Source: Caballeronia choica
Lineage (GTDB): Bacteria > Pseudomonadota > Gammaproteobacteria > Burkholderiales > Burkholderiaceae
Direction: 5' to 3'
NCBI RefSeq assembly: GCF_001544535.1
Contig: NZ_FCON02000020.1
Span: 31,178 to 95,177 of the forward strand
Length of the DNA: 64,000 bases
How positions within the stretch are numbered: position 1 is the stretch's first letter; each line of letters starts with the position of its first letter. Below are positions 9,119 to 17,807 of this stretch, in pieces. The position numbers were made by a program, and so were the translations under genes. The notes beneath the pieces are model-generated. The model was not told the DNA's origin. It ran no database searches and saw only the letters and a list, made by a program, of their open reading frames with translations.

Positions 9119-10033
9119 TTATGCGGCGAAGCGCAGTTGACTTGAGCGCTCCGATTCGATTTCCATCGGTTCGGGCGGCATACCCATGAACGCGGCCATG
9201 AGTCCCTCAATCTCCTGCGCCATGCTGGCCACCTGAGAACGAAGTACTCGCGACTCCTTCAAGTCCGCACCCGTGTGAACCGTCAGATGCGTCTTGGCCT
9301 GTTCGAGAATATGCGTGAGCTTCGGGTCGTTGAAGAAGTTCAGCTTCGGCAACAGCCCGCACAGCTCGCGCACGTTGTTGGCAACGTCCAGCCGGACATT
9401 GCCCGTCGCATAGAGGCGCGAGGCCATTTGCGAGACCGCCTCATAGAGCCGGCCCACCAGGTCGTCGTTCGCAGTCGCAATCGAAGCAAGGACATGCTCG
9501 TCCAGTTCGCTTTTGAGCAAGGTCAGTACGTTTTCGGGCAACTCGACGCCGAACTGGCTGGCGTCCGGAAACGGGAGCACCGCCATCTTGATGCCAAACT
9601 TCGTAGACAGCTCAGCGAGGGTCGGATAGTCCGCCTCGTTGAACAGCCCATTCAGTTCGGCCCGCGCGGCTTCCTTGAGAGTCAGGTAGTCGGTCAGAAA
9701 CACGGAGACCGCCAGGTCGAACTCGTCTTTCAACGAGCGCATCTTTTCGGCGAACTCCATGTAGACCATCGTCGGCAAGAGCCGCACGCCCAACTGGTCG
9801 TACTTCAGCGTGTGGTCGTAGAAGTACGAGCGGATGCGCCCGGCGAGCGTCACGACTTCGGCGAAGCTCGGCGCGTGCTCGGGCAGCAGGCGCTTGTTGA
9901 ATCTGCCGATGCCCTTCGCATGGTGCTTGCTCTCGACCTCCTGCGTCACCTTGCCGTCGAATCGGCGGGCGACCCACGTGGAAATCGTGACCGAGCAGAG
10001 CATGACCTTCGATTGGAGGGAAGTGATGTCCAT
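9119..10033 (-). CDS. DUF3150-like protein between MoxR and VWA genes
   Basis: 304 aa from the ATG at 10033 (the longer frame crosses a terminator-like leader and is not protein-like). It is mainly helical with few motifs; the [12 protein letters not shown] and [12 protein letters not shown] region near residues 25-50 resembles the conserved N-terminus of DUF3150 proteins, which are found beside MoxR and VWA genes on plasmids. Function unknown. It ends 9 bases before the VWA gene, so the two are surely co-transcribed. The family name is a recollection, not a search result. Confidence 0.65.
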   Translation of the reverse strand: MDITSLQSKVMLCSVTISTWVARRFDGKVTQEVESKHHAKGIGRFNKRLLPEHAPSFAEVVTLAGRIRSYFYDHTLKYDQLGVRLLPTMVYMEFAEKMRSLKDEFDLAVSVFLTDYLTLKEAARAELNGLFNEADYPTLAELSTKFGIKMAVLPFPDASQFGVELPENVLTLLKSELDEHVLASIATANDDLVGRLYEAVSQMASRLYATGNVRLDVANNVRELCGLLPKLNFFNDPKLTHILEQAKTHLTVHTGADLKESRVLRSQVASMAQEIEGLMAAFMGMPPEPMEIESERSSQLRFAA

Positions 10034-10071
10034 GAGAAAACTCCGCTTAGAAATGGAATGGTTGAAACAAG

Positions 10072-10108
10072 AAAAAGGGCCCTGCGAGTCGGAAGACGCG
10101 ACGGGGCC
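10072..10108 (-). terminator. Terminator-like hairpin in the leader of the DUF3150-like gene
   Basis: On the minus strand GGCCCC...GGGCC is followed by CTTTTTC. It lies between the MoxR stop (10146) and the next start codon (10033), so some transcripts should stop before the DUF3150-like gene unless read-through is controlled. Confidence 0.5.
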
Positions 10109-10145
10109 AGAGGTACGGCTTGAGAAAGCGAAAGAAAGACGGCGA

Positions 10146-11171
10146 TTACTCGCCGCGGATGATTTGCCCGATCGGGCCACCTTGCGCGGTGATGAAGGCG
10201 TACGAGTTCTGGATCTGCGGCGTGCGTTGGACCGCATCGCGCACCAGCAGGGCCGCAAACTCGCGATGCCCCTCGCCAATCAGGCGCTCGGTGTAACGCA
10301 CCACCCGATCGAAATTCGCCTCGTTCGCGCGCGCTGCCAACGCGGTTGCGATCGCATACAGCGCCGAAGGCGTTGACGGGATGACGGCCGTGTCCGGCGC
10401 GAGCAGAATCGCGTCGGGCTGCGGCAGCTCGCGGAAGATCTGCAGGAACGCGACCAGTTCTGTAGCCGCGCCCTCGCCCACCGATCCCGCATAGGAGATG
10501 TGTTCGAGGTGCTTGGGGACTACGTCCATGGTTCTCGCGACGAATCCCCAGCTACGCGGGTTCGGTGTGTTTTCGATATCGCGCGAGACCTTCTGCACAG
10601 ACAGCAGGTCCGGACGGAAGCGCAGGAACGCAATGAGCGCGGGCGGGAGACTCTCGCGCACGGCCCACTGCGTCCAGTCGTCGATCGTCGGTTCGAGCTC
10701 GACCAACGTGGCGAAACGGGAGATCACCGGATCGAGGATGCCCGAGACGCCGGCGTTGTCCGTTCGGCGATTGGTCGCCGCGAGGAACGTGACCTGCGGC
10801 GGCAGAACATGCTCACCGACGCGCCGCGCGAGCAGCAGTTGCATCTTCGCGGCTTGCACGGCGGGCGAGGCCTGTCCGAGGTCATCCAGGAACCAGATTA
10901 GCGGGCGTCTGGCGGTCATCGCGCGTTCCAGATCCCCGAAGGGCAGGAACTTGGCGGTGGTGCCGTCGGCCGAGGGAAACGGCAACCCTTTGGAGTCGGT
11001 CGGATCCTCGACCACCGGATGGCTGATAAGCAACTCGTGGTCAGTCGCTCGCGCGGTCTGTTCGACGATGTCGCTCTTGCCGATGCCGGGACGGCCAGTG
11101 ATCAGGACCGGCAGGCGCTTCGGAACGTACAGCGAAAGCAGTTCGGTGAGTTGCGCAGGCGTGACTTTCAT
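10146..11171 (-). CDS. MoxR-type AAA+ ATPase
   Basis: 341 aa. Walker A is GRPGIGKS at residues 26-33, with a Walker B-like [11 protein letters not shown] near 92 and sensor ATNR near 132. MoxR ATPases act as chaperones with VWA-domain partners, and one is encoded two genes downstream. The leader of this gene carries a hairpin-ATCGAC motif (11266-11293) and a further hairpin, suggesting RNA-level control. It is the first gene of the 11171-7838 run. Confidence 0.9.
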   Translation of the reverse strand: MKVTPAQLTELLSLYVPKRLPVLITGRPGIGKSDIVEQTARATDHELLISHPVVEDPTDSKGLPFPSADGTTAKFLPFGDLERAMTARRPLIWFLDDLGQASPAVQAAKMQLLLARRVGEHVLPPQVTFLAATNRRTDNAGVSGILDPVISRFATLVELEPTIDDWTQWAVRESLPPALIAFLRFRPDLLSVQKVSRDIENTPNPRSWGFVARTMDVVPKHLEHISYAGSVGEGAATELVAFLQIFRELPQPDAILLAPDTAVIPSTPSALYAIATALAARANEANFDRVVRYTERLIGEGHREFAALLVRDAVQRTPQIQNSYAFITAQGGPIGQIIRGE

Positions 11172-11187
11172 GACGGGTTCCTTGGAA

Positions 11188-11241
11188 AAAGAGAAACCCC
11201 AGAAAGACCAAGCCCGAAGGGACGATGGTCCCTGTGGGGCG
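11188..11241 (-). promoter_or_regulatory. Leader hairpins upstream of the MoxR gene
   Basis: On the minus strand GGGAC-CATC-GTCCC sits inside a wider CCCCA...TGGGG pairing, followed by TTTCTCTTTTT just before the ribosome binding site. This looks like an attenuator but its fold is not certain by eye. Confidence 0.45.
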
Positions 11242-11265
11242 AATGGATGTGCCGGTGAATTGGCG

Positions 11266-11293
11266 GATCGATGCGTCGGTGACGCGGGTGATA
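11266..11293 (-). promoter_or_regulatory. Hairpin-ATCGAC leader motif, copy a
   Basis: On the minus strand TATCACCC is followed by stem GCGTC-acc-GACGC and then ATCGAT. It is one of seven related elements; copy b before PRTRC parB shares the whole TATCACCCGCGTC...GACGCATCGA string. It lies about 95 bases upstream of the MoxR start. Confidence 0.65.
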
Positions 11294-11425
11294 GAGCCAG
11301 TGTACGAAGCGGCGATTGTCGCGAGCATCCGAATCGTCGCGATTTCGTAGCCCCTTACGATCTGGCCAAGGTGCCGCGGGCAAAAAGAAGCCGGCGCGCG
11401 AGCGCCCGTGGGAGAAACGAACGAC

Positions 11426-12193
11426 TTATTCTGCTGAGCGTTGGACCACCACTCGCGCGCAATTTAGCGTGCCGCCCTTGGCCTGCTGCGCGCGGCGCAG
11501 ACGCCGGATCGGATGGAACAATGAGTAGCGCCGCGTGGCGCCCCGAGTCGAACTGCCGATCCGCGTGAACCCGGCGGCGACCGACTGCTCGACAAATTGT
11601 GCATCCTGGACGACGACGACGACGGCGCCGCCGGAGAGCCGGACACGCGTGCGCTGAGCACGCTCGCGCGCCCGAGTCGCGTTGGCCTTCGAGACCCCGT
11701 GTTCGCGTGCTGCCGCTGCATCACGTTCCCACTCGGCTTGTTGGCGCTCGGCCAACGCTGCCAGAGCAAAGATCGCGCGCCGGCGAGCCCCTGCCTTCGC
11801 ACCGATCAGTTTGACGCCGAACACCTCTCGCACCGCCTTCTTTGACCAGCGATTCCAGTCGTCGGGCCGGTCAAGCAGCTCCAGCAGAAAGGCCATATCG
11901 GCGCTGTCGATCGCAGCGGACACACGGTTGGGATACTCGTAGGTCTGGCGTCCGTGATCGAGCACCGCGACCTGCCGGTGATACGCCAGCGTGCGAAGGC
12001 TCATGTTGCCCTTCGCGCGCTCGAACTCGGCCTGCGCAAGCTCCGTCTCACGCCGCTCGTCCGCCATGATCCGGCGAAGCACTTCGGCAAACTTCGAGAC
12101 GGGTTTGCCCAATGCCACCGGCGACGAGTAGGTTTCGGGCAGTGCGCGGGGCGATGAGGCCGTGCCGATACAACAGATCGTCGACCTCGACAT
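11426..12193 (-). CDS. Hypothetical protein
   Basis: Up to 255 aa if the ATG at 12193 is used; that start overlaps the preceding gene by 146 bases, and a start at 12067 (MADERRE) would leave only a 20-base overlap and may be the real one. The region from there on is charged and helical, with a DRPDDWNRW segment and a basic Arg/Ala-rich tail with an unusual GGAVVVVVQ stretch. No family recognised. Confidence 0.55.
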   Translation of the reverse strand: MSRSTICCIGTASSPRALPETYSSPVALGKPVSKFAEVLRRIMADERRETELAQAEFERAKGNMSLRTLAYHRQVAVLDHGRQTYEYPNRVSAAIDSADMAFLLELLDRPDDWNRWSKKAVREVFGVKLIGAKAGARRRAIFALAALAERQQAEWERDAAAAREHGVSKANATRARERAQRTRVRLSGGAVVVVVQDAQFVEQSVAAGFTRIGSSTRGATRRYSLFHPIRRLRRAQQAKGGTLNCARVVVQRSAE

Positions 12194-12941
12194 GTGTCGG
12201 CTCGTTGGGCGCGAGGTCCATCACCATTGCGAGTAGCGCCGCATTGTCGGACGAAATCGCCGTACCGGTATGCCGAAGCAGACTCAACAACGGCCGCAAC
12301 TTCGCTAACGGCACGGCGCCACGCAGTTCCGGCACGTCAAGGAGTACCTTCGCCCACTGCATATCCGAGCCGAAGGGCTGCTCGCTATACTCGGCCAGAA
12401 CGTCGGCCGGGACGTCGCGCGCGGCAGCCAGAGCGTAGCCGACGTGTACCTCGTGACGCCCGCTACGCTGGCCGCTCGCCTCGTATGCTGGACCGGCATA
12501 GCCGAACCCGAATCGCCGTTCGCACTCGGTTTCGAGCAAGTCGCGGAAGTCGAGTCCACGGCCACCGGCGTCGGCATCGGCCTGCCGAAGCTGATCGGAC
12601 GAAAACAGGTGGAGCGGCCGCGAAGCCAGGTCGAACAACGAGTGAAGAAGCTTCCAGTGCGAGCGGCGGATTTGCCACGCCTCGCGGCGCTCGCCTGCCG
12701 GTCTGAAGTAGGCGCCGTCGATCTCGTCGAGGAGCGCGAGGAACAGGTGGCGTGCATGACCCGAGCAGCGCAAAGTCAACCTACCGTTGTACTTGGTGAC
12801 GCACAGCGGGTGTCCCGCGTGGCTCAGGCTAACTTCTGAAGCTTCCAATGCCGAAAGTCGGTTGTCGTGCTGGAGCAGGTCGAGAACTTCGATCAGCGTG
12901 CGAAACGACGCGGAAAAGTTGAGGGTGGAAACATAAAACAT
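12048..12941 (-). CDS. Hypothetical protein
   Basis: 297 aa from the ATG at 12941. It is helical and mixed-charge, with no membrane segment and no motif I recognise. The start codon lies just after an inverted repeat (CCGATTGC...GCAATCGG on the minus strand, about 12950-12990) that could fold in the leader. It overlaps the downstream gene in another frame, which suggests coupling or a wrong start in the neighbour. Confidence 0.6.
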   Translation of the reverse strand: MFYVSTLNFSASFRTLIEVLDLLQHDNRLSALEASEVSLSHAGHPLCVTKYNGRLTLRCSGHARHLFLALLDEIDGAYFRPAGERREAWQIRRSHWKLLHSLFDLASRPLHLFSSDQLRQADADAGGRGLDFRDLLETECERRFGFGYAGPAYEASGQRSGRHEVHVGYALAAARDVPADVLAEYSEQPFGSDMQWAKVLLDVPELRGAVPLAKLRPLLSLLRHTGTAISSDNAALLAMVMDLAPNEPTHVEVDDLLYRHGLIAPRTARNLLVAGGIGQTRLEVCRSASPDHGGRAA

Positions 12942-13048
12942 GGCCGATTGCGCCCGGAAAAGGAAAAAGCAGGCAATCGGTCCCTGTCGGTCGAGCGCCC
13001 GCCAAGGGTGAAGCGCCGAGCGGCGCGCAGGAAAATTTAGCTACGCAG

Positions 13049-13510
13049 TTATGCGACGTCGAGCGCGTGCGCGATGAATCGCGCAAGGTCCCACGCCTGA
13101 TGGCTCGAGAACACCTTTGCCCGCAAAAGCGGCATCACGGCGTAGGCCCGCCTGAGAGAGTCGACCTGTTCGGGACAAAAGATCCAGTCAACGTGGATGA
13201 TCCAGCCTTCGGACATGCCGATGTGGACCGACACGGCTATCCGATTCCAGGCACTGCGTTGTGGCCAGGGTCTCGCGAAGCGCGCGCCGCTGGTCGCCTC
13301 GTCAGGGTCGTCATTGAGATTGGCTGGACAGATCCATTCCGGTTCCAACTCGCTACGGCCCGGCGCCGAGGACAATTCGGACCAGACCTGCTCGACAGTC
13401 TTGCCATCGATATCGAGCCGTTGGCGCTCAGGCGACATGGCTGCCGCGAGAACCGCGGGTTGAGTGACGCCGGCCTTGCCGAACGGGATGCTGGAGAGTG
13501 GATGTTGCAT
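13049..13510 (-). CDS. Hypothetical protein
   Basis: 153 aa, soluble, with a Trp-rich centre and no recognised domain. The ATG at 13510 is preceded by AGGAG. Directly upstream of that site is a perfect terminator hairpin (13532-13551) with a U tract, so expression probably depends on read-through or on a promoter squeezed between them. Confidence 0.65.
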   Translation of the reverse strand: MQHPLSSIPFGKAGVTQPAVLAAAMSPERQRLDIDGKTVEQVWSELSSAPGRSELEPEWICPANLNDDPDEATSGARFARPWPQRSAWNRIAVSVHIGMSEGWIIHVDWIFCPEQVDSLRRAYAVMPLLRAKVFSSHQAWDLARFIAHALDVA

Positions 13511-13531
13511 TTGCGGCTCCTGAATAGAAAA

Positions 13532-13551
13532 GACGCGCCCGAAGGCGCGTC
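13532..13551 (-). terminator. Intrinsic terminator directly upstream of the 13510 gene
   Basis: GACGCGCC-ttcg-GGCGCGTC followed by TTTTCT on the minus strand; the ribosome binding site of the next gene begins about 5 bases after the U tract. Confidence 0.85.
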
Positions 13552-13575
13552 ATGGAATTACAAAAAGCGAAAAAA

Positions 13576-13599
13576 AGCCGCACCCTCAAAGATGCGGCT
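13576..13599 (-). terminator. Intrinsic terminator after the 13638 gene
   Basis: AGCCGCA...TGCGGCT followed by TTTTTTT on the minus strand, 40 bases after the upstream gene's stop. It lies in tandem with the hairpin at 13532-13551. Confidence 0.85.
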
Positions 13600-13637
13600 C
13601 TACTTTTGACGCCTAGCCTGTCAGGCTGAACCGTGAA

Positions 13638-14213
13638 TCATTTGCACCACTCGCGTTCGCAATCGCGCTTTTGCCCGTTATGGTTTGTCCACATGAAAAA
13701 CGCAACCACGGACGCGCCAAAGACCAGGGTGACAATTTTCGCAGCCACGTTACTCTCTTTCATATGCAAGAAACCCACGTACCAAAATATGACTCCGAGC
13801 ACGACAAGACTGACGGCGTTGAAAACGGTCATGGCGTCCCACCGCGTCACAGCATTGACGTAGCCGAAGGCGCCAATAACATACGCGGCCGAAAACGTAT
13901 GAAGCAACCGACCGTTTTGCTGCCGCTGCTCTTTCGTCGGAAAAGCTATGGAGTTCACAACTGCCGCGCCAGCGGGCCATTCCGAGACGTCAACGTCACG
14001 CAATAGTTGCCACCGGGCTCCACGATTACTGGTGCCGAAATAGCCCTCGTACTCCATGGTGAGCGTCGGAGAGCAGTCATTGTCTTTCATCACGCCGATC
14101 AACCGACCTAGCCGCGGCGGGATGCTCTCGGCGCGTCTGGCGACGTCGAACGACATCTTGTCCACCAGCGTCAAGCCGCAGGTATATTCCACGCTGACCT
14201 TTGCCAGCTTCAT
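13638..14213 (-). CDS. Hypothetical membrane protein
   Basis: 191 aa from the ATG at 14213, which overlaps the stop of the upstream gene. The N-terminal half is soluble; two or three hydrophobic helices lie at about residues 113-130, 135-155 and 160-178, with a charged Cys-containing tail (CEREWCK). No family recognised. It is translationally coupled to the 14608 gene. Confidence 0.65.
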   Translation of the reverse strand: MKLAKVSVEYTCGLTLVDKMSFDVARRAESIPPRLGRLIGVMKDNDCSPTLTMEYEGYFGTSNRGARWQLLRDVDVSEWPAGAAVVNSIAFPTKEQRQQNGRLLHTFSAAYVIGAFGYVNAVTRWDAMTVFNAVSLVVLGVIFWYVGFLHMKESNVAAKIVTLVFGASVVAFFMWTNHNGQKRDCEREWCK

Positions 14214-14608
14214 CAGCGCCCTCCAATCTTCAGATCGATTCCGCCGGCGAGCCGCAGGCCATCCAGCATCGCCTGATAGCCGGCCTGGGATTCGAGTTGC
14301 TCCAGCGAAACGTGGTTTTCGCCACCGCCTGTGAGATCCGAGCAACCGCGGCGCGTGCGAAAACTGAATGCAACGCCCGCACCACGGCGTTTTTCGAGCA
14401 CATCGACGAACAACGTCTCGGTGCGCAGAGAGACACGAACCGTGGAATTGCGGCGCCCATGATTTGCAACGATCTCGTGCGCGTGCGCGCCGAGCCGCAA
14501 ATCTTGAGCAACACGACGCAGCACGCGGGTCGCATGCCGTTGCAGCGCCGCCTTTGCTCCGGTATTGACGCTACTGCGGTTCGCATAAAACACTCGGGGA
14601 AATTTCAT
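14213..14608 (-). CDS. Hypothetical protein
   Basis: 131 aa from the ATG at 14608. A basic N-terminal half (KAALQRHATRVLRR) precedes a segment with alternating hydrophobics. It overlaps the membrane-protein gene by one stop/start unit. The leader carries a long hairpin (14637-14664). No family recognised. Confidence 0.6.
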   Translation of the reverse strand: MKFPRVFYANRSSVNTGAKAALQRHATRVLRRVAQDLRLGAHAHEIVANHGRRNSTVRVSLRTETLFVDVLEKRRGAGVAFSFRTRRGCSDLTGGGENHVSLEQLESQAGYQAMLDGLRLAGGIDLKIGGR

Positions 14609-14636
14609 GATGAGCCTCGGAAAACGCGAGGCAGGT

Positions 14637-14664
14637 CCCTTGCGGGGAGCCTGCCCCGCAAGGG
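14637..14664 (-). promoter_or_regulatory. Strong leader hairpin before the 14608 gene
   Basis: An 11-bp perfect stem (CCCTTGCGGGG / CCCCGCAAGGG), loop of six, with TTTT on the plus-strand side and no U tract on the minus strand. A second, alternative pairing GCAGG...CCTGC overlaps it, so the leader can adopt two forms. Confidence 0.5.
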
Positions 14665-14722
14665 TTTTGCGCGATGTGCACCGCGCGAAGTGGAAGAGGT
14701 CGCTACGAAACGACGCGACAGA

Positions 14723-15184
14723 TCAGTCCGTAATCCGGTAGCCGGATCCATTCGAAACGAGATAGACCTGTTGGCCAGGTGCGAACCGCTGGTCGTCGAC
14801 CTGCGTGACGACCACGGTCTGTCCATTGGCGCGGCGAAGGTAGATCTCGACACCGCTGTGGCGCGACAACGTCGCGCTCACGCGCTGCGCGATCAGACCT
14901 GATGCCGCGCCGGACAAAGCCCCGGCAACAAAGCGGCCGCTCCCGTTCCCTATCACCTGAGAACCGAGGAACGCGCCCGCCGCCGCGCTGACGAGCGAGG
15001 AAATGCCCGAGGTGTCCGAGGTACGCTCGATCGTGATCGGACGAACTCGCAGGATGGTTGCCTGTTCGAACTGCCCGATATGCTGAATGTCATAGCGCTG
15101 ATACGTATTCGGCGAACCGAAATCAGGCGTTGCACAGCTAGTCAGAGCTGAGAGGAGAACGACGGACCAAAGAAGCTTGAACAC
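14723..15184 (-). CDS. Glycine-zipper outer-membrane lipoprotein
   Basis: 153 aa with a GTG start at 15184. A signal ends in the lipobox LTSC (Cys about residue 17). A central Gly/Ala-rich helical pair (SLVSAAAGAFLGSQVIG and a similar repeat) is the glycine-zipper 2TM hallmark of SlyB-like lipoproteins, followed by a short beta-rich tail. Such proteins sit in the outer membrane and affect envelope integrity. Its ribosome binding site lies inside the 3' arm of a perfect hairpin. Confidence 0.8.
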   Translation of the reverse strand: MFKLLWSVVLLSALTSCATPDFGSPNTYQRYDIQHIGQFEQATILRVRPITIERTSDTSGISSLVSAAAGAFLGSQVIGNGSGRFVAGALSGAASGLIAQRVSATLSRHSGVEIYLRRANGQTVVVTQVDDQRFAPGQQVYLVSNGSGYRITD

Positions 15185-15215
15185 GATTGCCTCGATTAGT
15201 GGAAGCGAGGCAATC
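15185..15215 (-). promoter_or_regulatory. Hairpin that sequesters the ribosome binding site of the lipoprotein gene
   Basis: On the minus strand the 10-bp arm GATTGCCTCG (15206-15215) pairs with CGAGGCAATC (15185-15194). The GAGG of the second arm is the only good ribosome binding site for the GTG start immediately after it. Confidence 0.6.
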
Positions 15216-15285
15216 CATCCCCGATGGGCAGATTTGCCCCATAGGGAAGAAAAGATGACCTAACGTGAAATGGAAACTAGCGCGG

Positions 15286-15420
15286 TCAGTGCGTGACCGA
15301 CGCGATCGCGACCGAGATGGACAGCACGCCGACAAGAAACGACAGCATCTTCCAGGCTTCAGCGTCCTGTTTGGCGTACCAAGCAAGACTGCTGAAAGCG
15401 TATTTGAGCACGCGGAACAT
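15286..15420 (-). CDS. Small membrane protein (44 aa)
   Basis: The ATG at 15420 is preceded by AGGAG at proper spacing. The product has a short amphipathic start and one hydrophobic helix (about residues 25-42). Its leader contains a hairpin-ATCGAC motif (15578-15600) and a full terminator (15486-15506). No function known. Confidence 0.6.
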   Translation of the reverse strand: MFRVLKYAFSSLAWYAKQDAEAWKMLSFLVGVLSISVAIASVTH

Positions 15421-15485
15421 AGGCAACTCCTGGGCGAGCAAGGGAGCTTTCCGTGACGGGTAGATTCCACCGAGACAAAGAAAAA

Positions 15486-15506
15486 GGCCGGCAACAAATG
15501 CCGGCC
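15486..15506 (-). terminator. Intrinsic terminator in the leader of the 44-aa gene
   Basis: GGCCGGCA-tttgt-TGCCGGCC followed by TTTTTC on the minus strand, between motif copy c and the small membrane-protein gene. Confidence 0.85.
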
Positions 15507-15577
15507 CAAAAAATGCCATCCGTGATGAGAATGGTCAGAGACAGAAAATTAACGTACTCGGAGAGGAGCCGTTTGGA

Positions 15578-15600
15578 GGTCGATGCGCCGAAGCGCGGGG
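15578..15600 (-). promoter_or_regulatory. Hairpin-ATCGAC leader motif, copy c
   Basis: CCCC then GCGC-TTCG-GCGC then ATCGACC on the minus strand. The stem and loop differ from copies a and b but the flanks match. Confidence 0.65.
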
Positions 15601-15926
15601 AATGGAGATAGTTTAGGCGCTCGCACGAGCTCGCAAGATCCGAAACATCATCGATTCCACTCAGCTTTCACTTTTCGCATGACAAGAAGCGACCTTCGAA
15701 ACCCTCTCCCCCGCTACATCTATGCAAACTCTAGGCTCGCGCCCGAAAATCTACGGCCCGAAAAGCAAGCCAATCCCCACGCATATCCGCAAATTGCTCC
15801 GGCGCCCCTGCCGCTAAACTGGATTCCATGGTGCTGATCAGCGCACCTGAAGGAGCGAACCGAGACTCACTGAGCAAGCCGACTTACCTATATCGTGTAC
15901 CGGACGCAGTGGAAGCTCGAAGTAGC
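15601..15926. other. Gene-free stretch
   Basis: No protein-like frame is convincing in this AT-richer stretch. It presumably carries the promoter for the 15600-15286 leader and gene on the minus strand. Confidence 0.4.
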
Positions 15927-16235
15927 CTAGCAGCACCAAGAAGACCGTTGCTGCCGCTTCTCGTTGGATAAGCGTATCGAAGTTGCTGTAGATGGGCCGT
16001 AATCGGTAGCGATGTAACGCTGGGACCAAGCAGGAGTTGAAGCAGGAAAGGTTGTAGCTGTACCGCAGTGCCGCAGTACCCACCGAAGTTGCCAGCAGTA
16101 AAAGTTGATGTTGCGCCCCGCGCCGGGACATTCCGGGCGGGGCACTTCCTTTGGTGCGCCGTCCGCCGGCTTGACTTTCGCGCCCAGCTGCGAAAACGGA
16201 TCATCGTTTTCGATCTTCTCCGCCATGTCACTCAC
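15927..16235 (-). CDS. Hypothetical protein downstream of PRTRC ThiF
   Basis: 102 aa from the ATG at 16235. The first 40 residues (charged, with FSQLGAKVK) look protein-like; the remainder is Cys/Trp-rich and less so, hinting at a frameshift or a short real product. A perfect hairpin (16282-16308) precedes it. The DNA coding QLGAKVK is nearly repeated at 32154-32182. Low certainty. Confidence 0.4.
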   Translation of the reverse strand: MSDMAEKIENDDPFSQLGAKVKPADGAPKEVPRPECPGAGRNINFYCWQLRWVLRHCGTATTFPASTPAWSQRYIATDYGPSTATSIRLSNEKRQQRSSWCC

Positions 16236-16281
16236 ATCGATCTTTCGTCGCTTCGCGAGCTTGTCACCCCGAAGGCTACAG

Positions 16282-16308
16282 TGCCGATTCCTTGGAAGGG
16301 AATCGGCA
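16282..16308 (-). terminator. Hairpin after PRTRC ThiF
   Basis: 10-bp perfect stem TGCCGATTCC/GGAATCGGCA with a 7-base loop. It lies just after the ThiF stop and before the next gene. There is no strong U tract, so termination is not certain. Confidence 0.5.
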
Positions 16309-16312
16309 TCGT

Positions 16313-17155
16313 TTAGTCCGCGCTTTTACTCTTTCGAACTTTGCGCGGCCCTTTTGCGGGTGGCTTCGATAGGTCATATCCGAAGCGCGCCCATGCGACA
16401 GGGTCCAGTGGAATCGGGTTCGTGCGGCCCGTCTTCAGGTTCACGAAGACCCCCGAAAACGGCACGGCGCCCGTCGTGAACATCGCCCACAGCAGGTTGA
16501 ACGCTTGAACCGCGATCGCCTGATTGATGACCAACGACTGCTTGCGCAGCGCGTCGGCCATCGAGCACGAAGGCGTCTCGTCTTTCGCGTCGAGCGACGG
16601 ATTGATGAGTTCAGGAAACAACTCGCCCACATGGGGCAAGCGCTCCGGGTTCGCTTTATTCGTTTGCTGAAAGCGCGCCGGCTCCGACTGACCAATGACG
16701 ACCTGGCCACGGTCGCTGCCGTTGCCACAGTCGAGGTAGTACAGGGCGCAGGCTTTGGTCGCATCGACAATCGCGCGACGAGCCGCTCGCGTATCGACAC
16801 AACCGATCACCAGATCGACGTTGTAGCAAGCCACACTTTTCGTGAACCGGGAGGTTTCCGCCCGCCAGTTCGTGCCCATGAGCATGTTCAATCGATTGAC
16901 GATGAGTGAGGCTTTGTACTCACCCATGTCGTTCGGATAAAACCCCTGCCGGCCGACGTTTGTCGGGCTGACCCGGTCGTCGTCGTAGACAGTGCACTCG
17001 ATGCCGCCGGCGTGGCCTAGTTCCAGCATCGCGTGATGCAGGCGAGCCAGATTGGGCAAGACCGCGCTGCCCGTCCCTCCGGCTCCCACGACGATAACTC
17101 GCCACGGCCGCTCGATCATGCTGGCAGGCAGCATATGACGCAGTACTGTGCTCAT
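16313..17155 (-). CDS. PRTRC system ThiF (E1-like) protein
   Basis: 280 aa from the ATG at 17155, which overlaps the PRTRC-A stop (ATGA). The Rossmann motif GAGGTGS is at residues 24-30, followed by YDDDRV (57-62) and NVGRQ (66-70), the E1/ThiF adenylation signature. A cysteine at about 197 in PSCSMADAL sits where E1-type proteins carry a conserved Cys. ThiF-type enzymes adenylate the C-terminus of ubiquitin-like proteins; the likely partner is PRTRC-C encoded nearby. The basic C-terminal tail (KGPRKVRKSK) is notable. Confidence 0.93.
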   Translation of the reverse strand: MSTVLRHMLPASMIERPWRVIVVGAGGTGSAVLPNLARLHHAMLELGHAGGIECTVYDDDRVSPTNVGRQGFYPNDMGEYKASLIVNRLNMLMGTNWRAETSRFTKSVACYNVDLVIGCVDTRAARRAIVDATKACALYYLDCGNGSDRGQVVIGQSEPARFQQTNKANPERLPHVGELFPELINPSLDAKDETPSCSMADALRKQSLVINQAIAVQAFNLLWAMFTTGAVPFSGVFVNLKTGRTNPIPLDPVAWARFGYDLSKPPAKGPRKVRKSKSAD

Positions 17156-17805
17156 AGCGCCTCCGTCGTCGAGAGCGTCGCCCGAACAGCGGCGTACCAA
17201 GCTGCAGGTACCCGCTCCACGGTTTCAAAGACTCCCTTTGCACAAAGACGAAGCGCCATGCTCGGGGTGTGCGAGGTGCAGTTGCCGATCACCAGCGCGA
17301 ATTTGATTTCGTGCCGGTCATCGGTATCGTCCGTGCCCGAGAAGAACGCCGGGTGCAGCCCATGCGAGTGGCAGTCCACCACCCGCACCTCATCGGGCCC
17401 CAGAATTGGCGGCTCATATCGAAGTGCCGACGCCGAATGCGACAGGATGGTCACCGGAGCAAGGCGAAACCGCTGCGTCGCCGCACTCCAGACGATCCAG
17501 GCGCCCGTTTCGTTCGGAGAAGCCGCGCGCGCTGTGCGCGCGAACTCGCCCACCAACGCCTCAGGTACGCGCTCACACATCAGCCGTGTCGATTCGGCAA
17601 CTTCGCCGTAGGGAATGGCGGTGGCCACCGAGTACGCCGCGATGCGTCGCACCAACGAGAGCCACGGCTGGTTGATTTCAAGAAATACGCCGTTCTGAGC
17701 AATCAACAACCGCTCGCCGAATGCCTGCATCGGCTCCGCCGGCTCACGCCGGGGAACCATCACGGTGGGGAACGAGCGCTGCAAAGCCAGATCTGCTGCG
17801 TTCAC
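17152..17805 (-). CDS. PRTRC system protein A (JAMM/JAB-type)
   Basis: 217 aa. HSH at residues 146-148 followed by SGTD at 156-159 gives the JAMM metal site HxHx7SxxD; Glu99 is a candidate for the distal Glu. JAMM proteins are deubiquitinase-like metalloproteases. With the E1-like ThiF gene overlapping its stop, the likely role is processing or removal of a ubiquitin-like protein. It lies 2 bases after PRTRC-B. Confidence 0.9.
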   Translation of the reverse strand: MNAADLALQRSFPTVMVPRREPAEPMQAFGERLLIAQNGVFLEINQPWLSLVRRIAAYSVATAIPYGEVAESTRLMCERVPEALVGEFARTARAASPNETGAWIVWSAATQRFRLAPVTILSHSASALRYEPPILGPDEVRVVDCHSHGLHPAFFSGTDDTDDRHEIKFALVIGNCTSHTPSMALRLCAKGVFETVERVPAAWYAAVRATLSTTEAL

Positions 17806-17807
17806 AA

